Source: Lactimicrobium massiliense
Lineage (GTDB): Bacteria > Bacillota_I > Bacilli_A > Erysipelotrichales > Erysipelotrichaceae
Length of the DNA: 64,000 bases
NCBI RefSeq assembly: GCF_900343155.1
Contig: NZ_OUNG01000002.1
Span: 62,001 to 126,000, forward strand
Direction of reading: 5' to 3'
In this document: in pieces, positions 58,389 through 64,000 of the stretch
Position numbering within the stretch: position 1 is the first letter of the stretch
Layout of the letters: each line of letters starts with the position of its first letter
The notes under the pieces: model-generated
The model's input: only the letters and a program-made list of their open reading frames with translations
The model's database searches: none
Told to the model about the DNA's origin: nothing
Program-made: the position numbers and the translations under genes

Positions 58389-61300
58389 ATGCCAGAATGG
58401 CTGGCCGGCTGTCTGAAGGACAATGAAGCCGTCCGAATGCTTAAAGAAAACCGGGGACCATTGCCTTTATCATCTTTGATTCAGGAAGCACTTGTGATCA
58501 GTGCATCCTATCTGCAGAAACCCCGTCCCATTCTGGTTGTAAAAAAGAATCTGTATCAGGCACAGCGTCTGTTTGAGAGGGTTTCATCCCTACTCTCTCA
58601 GGATGAATGCGCCCTTTTTGGCGCGGATGAATCGCTGCGCATGGAAGCGCTGGCCTCTTCTTTGGAGATTACAGCCGGCAAGGTAGATGCACTTTCTTCC
58701 CTATTGGAGAAGCCTGCACAGGTTGTTGTCACATGTCCTTCCGGCTATCTGCGCAATCTGCCCTTCCCGGCTGACTTTGCGGATGCCTGCATGGTTCTGA
58801 AGGTGAATGATGTCATCAGTATGGATGATCTCAAGCGGAAACTGCGTGCTGGCGGTTACAGTGAGACAGCCCATATTGATCAGCCGCTGAGCTTTGCCTG
58901 CCGCGGCGGCATCGTGGATGTCTTCTCGATCAATAATCCGCAGCCTGTCCGCATTGAATTCTTTGACAATGAGATCGACTCCATCCGCTTCTTTGATCCT
59001 TCTACACAGAAGACAGTGGAAACGATTGATCAGGTACGGATCGTACCGGCATCAGATGTTCTGTTTAACGAAGAACAGCTTTCTGCCATCCGCACGAAGG
59101 CAGAAAAGGTATTAGCAGAAAAGAATGATGCCCTGCTGTCTGGTGAGATTGAAAGTGATCTGGATGCTTTGGATCATCATATCCGGGAGCCAAGGATGTA
59201 CCGCTATACGGCACTGCTTGACAAGACGGCATGCCTGGCGGATTACATGGGACATCCGCTGATTCTGTATTCCGATCAGGATGCTGTCTTTGATGGGGCA
59301 AAGCATCTGATGGAAGAGACAGCCGTCTATCTGCAGGAGATGGTATCAGAAGGCAAAGCACTGCCTTTTTATACGATGTACCATGATATTCATCGTATAG
59401 CATCTGACTGTACGAAACTGCCGGAAGATCCCCTGACATCGAATATCTCCAACATTCAGGAAGTGCATGTGCCTAATGAACCGCTGGATATCAAGTTAAA
59501 GCTGATTGATGTACCGGGAAAGAATGTCATTGTCCTGAATAAACGGGAACAGGATACTGTCAAGGATACATTGAAGCAGCTGAAGATCCGGTATCATGAT
59601 CTGAAAGATGACGGTGAGATTCCGGATGGGATTTCCTTTTATACGGGTGAATATCCGGAAGGATTCCTGCTGGCAGATGCCGGTGTGGCAGTGTACACCT
59701 CCAATGAACTGTTTGAAGTGCGCCATCATCACAGCCGCTATGAGAAGAAGTTCTCTTCTGCTCAGGTGATTTCCGGTTATGATGAGCTGAATCCAGGTGA
59801 TTATGTAGTGCATGCCCAGTATGGCGTCGGTCAGTATGTCGGTATTGAGAATCGTACGATTCAGGGTGTGCGCAAGGATTTCCTGAAGATTGTGTATCGC
59901 GGCGATGCCGAGCTTCTTGTGCCATTGGAACAGTTCAAGCTGGTGCGCAAGTTTGTTTCACGTGAGGGTGTTGTACCACGATTGAACAAGCTGGGCAGCG
60001 GTGAATGGGAGAAGACACGGGCGAAGCTGCAGGAGAATGTCAATCATATTGCCGACCGGCTGATCGAACTGTATGCCAGCCGTGAACAGCATATCGGCCA
60101 TGCCTTTTCACCTGACAATGAGATGACAAGACGGTTTGAAAACAGCTTTCCGTATGAGCTGACACCGGATCAGCAGAAAGCGGTTGAGGATGTCAAGCGG
60201 GATATGGAAAGCGACAAGCCGATGGACCGTCTGGTGTGCGGGGATGTTGGCTTTGGCAAGACAGAAGTAGCGGTGCGTGCTTCCTTCAAGGCGGTGTCGG
60301 ATGGCTATCAGACAGCCGTGCTGTGTCCGACAACAATCCTGGCTGAGCAGCATCTGCATACCTTCCAGAAGCGGTATGAGGGCTATCCGGTAACGATCCG
60401 TGTGCTGGACCGTTTCCAGTCTGCACAGGATGTCAAGAATACACTGGAAGGGTTGAGCAAGGGTACCGTGGATATTGTCATTGGTACGCATCGTCTGCTG
60501 TCCAAAGATGTGCATTTCAAGCAGCTTGGCCTGCTGGTGGTGGATGAGGAACAGCGCTTTGGCGTGGAGCATAAAGAGAAGATCAAAGAGATGAAGAATG
60601 GCATCGATGTGCTGACATTGAGTGCAACACCGATTCCAAGAACCCTGCAGATGTCTTTGATCGGCATCCGTTCTTTGTCACAGCTGGAGACACCGCCCCG
60701 CAATCGCTACAGTGTGCAGACATATGTGGCAGAGAAGAATCAGGGATTGATTGTGGAAGCCATTGAGAAGGAGCTGGCAAGACATGGCCAGGTGTACTAT
60801 CTCTATAACAACATCCAGCAGATTTACAATGTGGCAAGAACGCTGCGGCATCTTTTGCCGGAAGCACGGATTGGCATTGTGCATGGACAGATGGACCGTG
60901 AGGACATTGAGGATGCGATGATGCGGTTTACCAATCATGAAGTGGATGTGATGGTATGTACGACGATTGTGGAAAATGGCATCGATATTCCCAATGCCAA
61001 TACGATCATCATCGATAATGCCCAGGATTTCGGCCTGGCACAGATGTATCAGATCAAGGGCAGAGTGGGACGTTCTGACCGTGAGGCATATGCGTATCTG
61101 CTGGTGCCGCCAAGGAAGCAGCTGTCTGAGGTGGCAGCGAAGAGACTGCAGGCGGTGCGTGAGTTTGCGACGATGGGATCCGGCTATAAGATTGCAATGC
61201 GGGATCTGACGATACGCGGTGCAGGTGATCTTCTGGGTCCGCATCAGTCTGGCTTTATTGATACGGTTGGTATCGATATGTACATTGAAATGCTGGAAGA

Positions 61301-61802
61301 GGCGATTCAGAAGAAGACGCATCCGGAACAGGAAGAAAAGAAACCTGTGACAGAAAAGCATGCGAATGTATCGGTATCCGGGTATATTCCAAAGAACTTC
61401 TCGGCGAATGATTATGATAAGCTGGATCTGTATCATCAGATTGAAAATATCAGGACAAGAGAAGAACTGGATGCGTATGCGGCCGGGATTGTGGACCAGT
61501 ATGGAAAGCTGCCAAAGGCTGTGCAGACATTATTCCTGAAGAAGAAGCTGGATCTGTTATTGAATGAGCCGTATGTACAGAGTTACCGGGAAGTGAACGG
61601 ACAGCCGCAGATCACGTTCTCTACCCTGTTTTCCTCACAGGTGGATGGTGTGAAACTGTTTGAGATTTTCTCCAATATTTCCAAGGATATCCGCATCCGG
61701 TATACAAACAATACGATTATTGCAACGCTGCCCAGAACCAAAGATGTGCTGGACATGTCGATTCAGGTGATGGAGTCAGCGTGGGAGGCAAGGAAGAAAT
61801 GA
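58389..61802 (+). CDS. mfd: Transcription-repair coupling factor Mfd
   Basis: 1137 residues from this ATG. UvrB-like N-terminus (RGGIVDVFSINNPQPVRIEF), RNA-polymerase-interacting domain (GDYVVHAQYGVGQYVGIEN), and helicase/translocase motifs CGDVGFGKTEVAVRA, VDEEQRFGVEHKE, LSATPIPRTLQ, with the TRCF C-terminus. The ATG has no RBS; AAAGGAG is 29 nt upstream and is 7 nt before an in-frame ATC, and an in-frame TTG lies at 58344. The exact start is open. Confidence 0.95.
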   Translation: MPEWLAGCLKDNEAVRMLKENRGPLPLSSLIQEALVISASYLQKPRPILVVKKNLYQAQRLFERVSSLLSQDECALFGADESLRMEALASSLEITAGKVDALSSLLEKPAQVVVTCPSGYLRNLPFPADFADACMVLKVNDVISMDDLKRKLRAGGYSETAHIDQPLSFACRGGIVDVFSINNPQPVRIEFFDNEIDSIRFFDPSTQKTVETIDQVRIVPASDVLFNEEQLSAIRTKAEKVLAEKNDALLSGEIESDLDALDHHIREPRMYRYTALLDKTACLADYMGHPLILYSDQDAVFDGAKHLMEETAVYLQEMVSEGKALPFYTMYHDIHRIASDCTKLPEDPLTSNISNIQEVHVPNEPLDIKLKLIDVPGKNVIVLNKREQDTVKDTLKQLKIRYHDLKDDGEIPDGISFYTGEYPEGFLLADAGVAVYTSNELFEVRHHHSRYEKKFSSAQVISGYDELNPGDYVVHAQYGVGQYVGIENRTIQGVRKDFLKIVYRGDAELLVPLEQFKLVRKFVSREGVVPRLNKLGSGEWEKTRAKLQENVNHIADRLIELYASREQHIGHAFSPDNEMTRRFENSFPYELTPDQQKAVEDVKRDMESDKPMDRLVCGDVGFGKTEVAVRASFKAVSDGYQTAVLCPTTILAEQHLHTFQKRYEGYPVTIRVLDRFQSAQDVKNTLEGLSKGTVDIVIGTHRLLSKDVHFKQLGLLVVDEEQRFGVEHKEKIKEMKNGIDVLTLSATPIPRTLQMSLIGIRSLSQLETPPRNRYSVQTYVAEKNQGLIVEAIEKELARHGQVYYLYNNIQQIYNVARTLRHLLPEARIGIVHGQMDREDIEDAMMRFTNHEVDVMVCTTIVENGIDIPNANTIIIDNAQDFGLAQMYQIKGRVGRSDREAYAYLLVPPRKQLSEVAAKRLQAVREFATMGSGYKIAMRDLTIRGAGDLLGPHQSGFIDTVGIDMYIEMLEEAIQKKTHPEQEEKKPVTEKHANVSVSGYIPKNFSANDYDKLDLYHQIENIRTREELDAYAAGIVDQYGKLPKAVQTLFLKKKLDLLLNEPYVQSYREVNGQPQITFSTLFSSQVDGVKLFEIFSNISKDIRIRYTNNTIIATLPRTKDVLDMSIQVMESAWEARKK

Positions 61803-62071
61803 GAATTGACAAATATTTGAAGGCTTCCAGAATCATGAAAAGAAGGACGATTGCCAATGAGCTTGCGGCCAATCAGCGGGTGGAAATCAATGGCAAGGCT
61901 GTCAAGCCTTCGCATGAGGTGAAGGTTGGCGATGTGGTGGCTGTAACCTTTGGGTCCAGACGGCTGGAGGTGCGCGTGCTGTCGGTGGAAGAGGCAAAGA
62001 AGAAAAAAGATGCCTCGTCAATGTATGAAATCATCGGGGAATCACGGGTTGGAGAAGCTTCCAAGGATTGA
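61799..62071 (+). CDS. rqcP: RqcP (S4 domain, ribosome quality control)
   Basis: 90 residues: S4 domain (RIDKYLKASRIMKRRTIANEL, NQRVEINGKAVKPSHEVKVGD). It stabilises P-site tRNA during Ala-tailing with RqcH. ATG overlaps the mfd stop (ATGA). Usual mfd-(yabM/N)-yabO order, here without the middle genes. Confidence 0.93.
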   Translation: MRIDKYLKASRIMKRRTIANELAANQRVEINGKAVKPSHEVKVGDVVAVTFGSRRLEVRVLSVEEAKKKKDASSMYEIIGESRVGEASKD

Positions 62072-62104
62072 AGGTTTCTGCTGTGCGTGGTATAAAACTT
62101 GTGT

Positions 62105-62428
62105 ATGGCACAGATCAGAAAGAGAAAAAAAAATAAGGCAAAGAAGCTGTCACCGCTGATGAAGCTGTTTTGTGTGGCAGTGATCTGCGTATCAGGATGG
62201 CTGATGTTTTCCGTGGCGAAGGAAGTTGTAACGACGGTAAGGCTGCGCAGCCAGCTTTCTGATGCGGAGAGCAAATATGCCCAGGTAAAGGCAGAGAATG
62301 AGAAGCTGACCGATCAGAAGCAGAAACTGCAGGATCCAGATTATGTGGAAAGCTATGCCAGATCCAATTATAATCTGTCAAAACAGGGTGAACAGATCTT
62401 CTATCTGCCTGAAGATACAAGCAAGTAA
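62105..62428 (+). CDS. divIC: Septum formation initiator DivIC/FtsB family
   Basis: 107 residues: basic cytoplasmic N-terminus, one membrane helix (LFCVAVICVSGWLMFSV), then a coiled coil (LRSQLSDAESKYAQVKAENEKL) and the conserved end of FtsB/DivIC (DPDYVESYARSNYNLSKQGEQIFY). Divisome subcomplex with FtsL and DivIB. TTGAAG-17-TATAAA ends 8 nt before the ATG with no RBS, so it may be leaderless. Confidence 0.93.
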   Translation: MAQIRKRKKNKAKKLSPLMKLFCVAVICVSGWLMFSVAKEVVTTVRLRSQLSDAESKYAQVKAENEKLTDQKQKLQDPDYVESYARSNYNLSKQGEQIFYLPEDTSK

Positions 62429-62441
62429 TACGAAGAACAAA

Positions 62442-62506
62442 GACAGCGTGCCAAGGCACGCTGTCAATGGCGTAAACCTATAGCCAGAAGGTTTACGCTT
62501 TTTTTT
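62442..62506 (+). terminator. Double hairpin terminator after divIC
   Basis: GACAGCGTGCC/GGCACGCTGTC (no T-run) followed by GCGTAAACCT/AGGTTTACGC with eight T. Confidence 0.8.
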
Positions 62507-62670
62507 GAGCTTTTCTGCTGTAGTTTGACCTGAAAAAATGCGCGTAAAGGAAAGCGTCTGCCAGTTTCCTGTCAGAATCTGAACATATGACTGTCTTGCA
62601 TTAAATGTCTTATCGTTCTATTCTTGAGTTGCTTAGAGGGTTCTGCCTCTATACTACGGGAGCCGGCTGG

Positions 62671-64000
62671 TCAATGATTAGATGTTGCCAGCCCGGCTTT
62701 TGTTATTTTCAGTGGCGGATTGTTCCTTCCATCTATCCTGTGACGTGTGTTATCAATCTTGATCCTGAACTTGTTCCACCGGCTGTAATGCCGGTCGGGG
62801 CGTATGAGAATCCTGATACGCCTGCACTCTCTGATCAGCTTTCCAACTGATTCTCTGCCGAACTTTCCACTGCAGAAAGCACTGATGAACCATGCACAGT
62901 GCACTTTTTCAATGACGCTCTTATTATTGACGATACAGTCGTTCCTGGCCAGCTGTCTCTGGCTTTCCTTCCATACAAGATTCTCAACGTTGAAGAAAAT
63001 GATCTTTGCCATGATCTCGTTCATCACACTGATCGGATTATGAGAATTGACCTGTTCGATATCAAGCTGTGTCTTCAGAGTATCGTAGGCTGTTTCAATA
63101 TCCCATCTGTCGTTGTGATACATGCCTATGATCTCATCCGCATCGAACTCCTCAGGGTCAAGGTCCGTGAAATATTCGGCATCGATCTCAATATGCTTTT
63201 TCTTTTTCCTGTCACAGTATGTCAGCTCTTCCTGGTCATATTCATAATGTCCCTTCACCAGACGGACAGTCAGCTCCGGATGTTTCTGGACATACATGCG
63301 TATATAATCATGGATTATTCTGCCTATCCATAATTTATCCATTGTTATACTCAGAATGTCATCGCGGCTGTTCGGCGGCAGCTTTTCCCTGTAATGCTTG
63401 AAGAAATTCGACTTGGCACGGACCAGATAATGATATCCTTTCATCTCACAGTACTTGAACAGTTCTGCGGAACCGTAATACCTGTCCGCAAGTATGATGA
63501 TCTTCTGATCTTTCAGGATATCTTCAAGTGCTTCAAGATGTCTGAACATCAGCGGTATCTCTGATACATTCTGATGATCGACCTGAAAGTCCAGTACTGC
63601 GTGATTGAGCACATCGTAGGCGATCGATACTTTTGCCTGCGGAGGTGACTGATTTTTCGAATTCTTTTTAGAGGCTGTGTTCTCCCGCTGGCCAAAGCAC
63701 TGATTCAGGACATCGGATTTCGGCAGTGTTACGAACGTCCCGTCTATAGCGATCAGAAGATAGCCTTTGACATGATCTTTCTTCATCGGCAGATATATCC
63801 TCTCAAGGAAAAGACGCTGGATCTGAAGCCAGACAGTGTAGTTGAGTACACTCATGCGCTTCAGCACTGCCTGCTTGCTTGGCGTTCCTTTATCAGAAAC
63901 ATATGGGAAGAACCTGGCAATGTCTTCAGAAAGAGTCCTTCCATGCCGGAAGATGAGATACGTAAGAAGAGTTCGGAGCGGCATCTTCCCGTTCTCTCTG
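62671..64000 (-). mobile_element. IS4-family transposase, N-terminus beyond window
   Basis: DDE transposase, at least 437 residues. Asp in IAIDGTFV, Asp in IILADRYYGS, and the Glu region RWDIETAYDTLKTQL of IS4-type enzymes. The frame stays open to the right edge; MPLRTLLTYLIF aligns with the conserved KMPFK region that in the family lies about 20 residues into the protein, so the true start is outside. Intact as far as seen. Downstream end and inverted repeat not resolved (62507-62670 holds no gene). Confidence 0.88.

Overview
The window is 64 kb around the replication origin of a low-to-moderate GC Firmicute. Gene content and order are dnaA-dnaN-S4-recF-gyrB-gyrA, dnaX-ebfC-recR, mnmG-rsmG-noc-parA-parB, rpmH-rnpA-yidC-jag and a nine-gene F-type ATP synthase operon. 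A serine T-box, a CIRCE element and Bacillus-type parS sites also fit. An Erysipelotrichia-like lineage is my best guess from a non-canonical layout and a short GlmU, but no rRNA is present to settle it. The code is standard bacterial (TGA, TAA and TAG all stop).

Left end (0-20 kb): an Rpn (PD-(D/E)XK) nuclease gene with repeated copies of its own 3' end; a GntR/ABC exporter cassette with a stand-alone winged-helix gene; prs and a truncated glmU; a Tyr phosphatase; the operon mnmE-tatD-rnmV-rsmA-ispE; a DEAD-box RNA helicase; a HAD phosphatase; an ECF-type Ni/Co importer with an InrS/CsoR-like sensor and a visible operator; a PaaK-like ligase divergent from a glycerate kinase; then a small AT-rich islet and a dead ISL3 transposase.

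Middle (20-51 kb), almost all on the minus strand, which is the leading strand left of oriC: the ATP synthase operon; the chromosome segregation operon; fhs; the recombination/replication genes recR-ebfC-dnaX; tadA just behind the SRP RNA; serS flanked by two perfect parS sites; two Hsp20 genes under CIRCE control; gyrA, gyrB, recF, dnaN and dnaA. oriC lies upstream of dnaA at 51.0-51.55 kb, with a second DnaA-box group between dnaA and dnaN.

Right end (51.5-64 kb): an unusual PTS EIIB-ROK fusion, then jag-yidC-rnpA-rpmH, all on the minus strand and therefore facing a fork leaving oriC to the right. An LMW phosphatase and a VanY-type carboxypeptidase follow. Orientation then flips to plus for a TPR-like membrane protein, pth-mfd-rqcP and divIC, ending with an IS4-family transposase cut by the window edge.

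The most unusual items are: the Rpn gene with an internal ribosome binding site plus tandem free-standing copies of the internally started product; parS embedded in the serS T-box leader; the EIIB-ROK fusion beside oriC; an ATP synthase c subunit with two carboxylates (a Na+-type signature); and a GlmU lacking its acetyltransferase domain.
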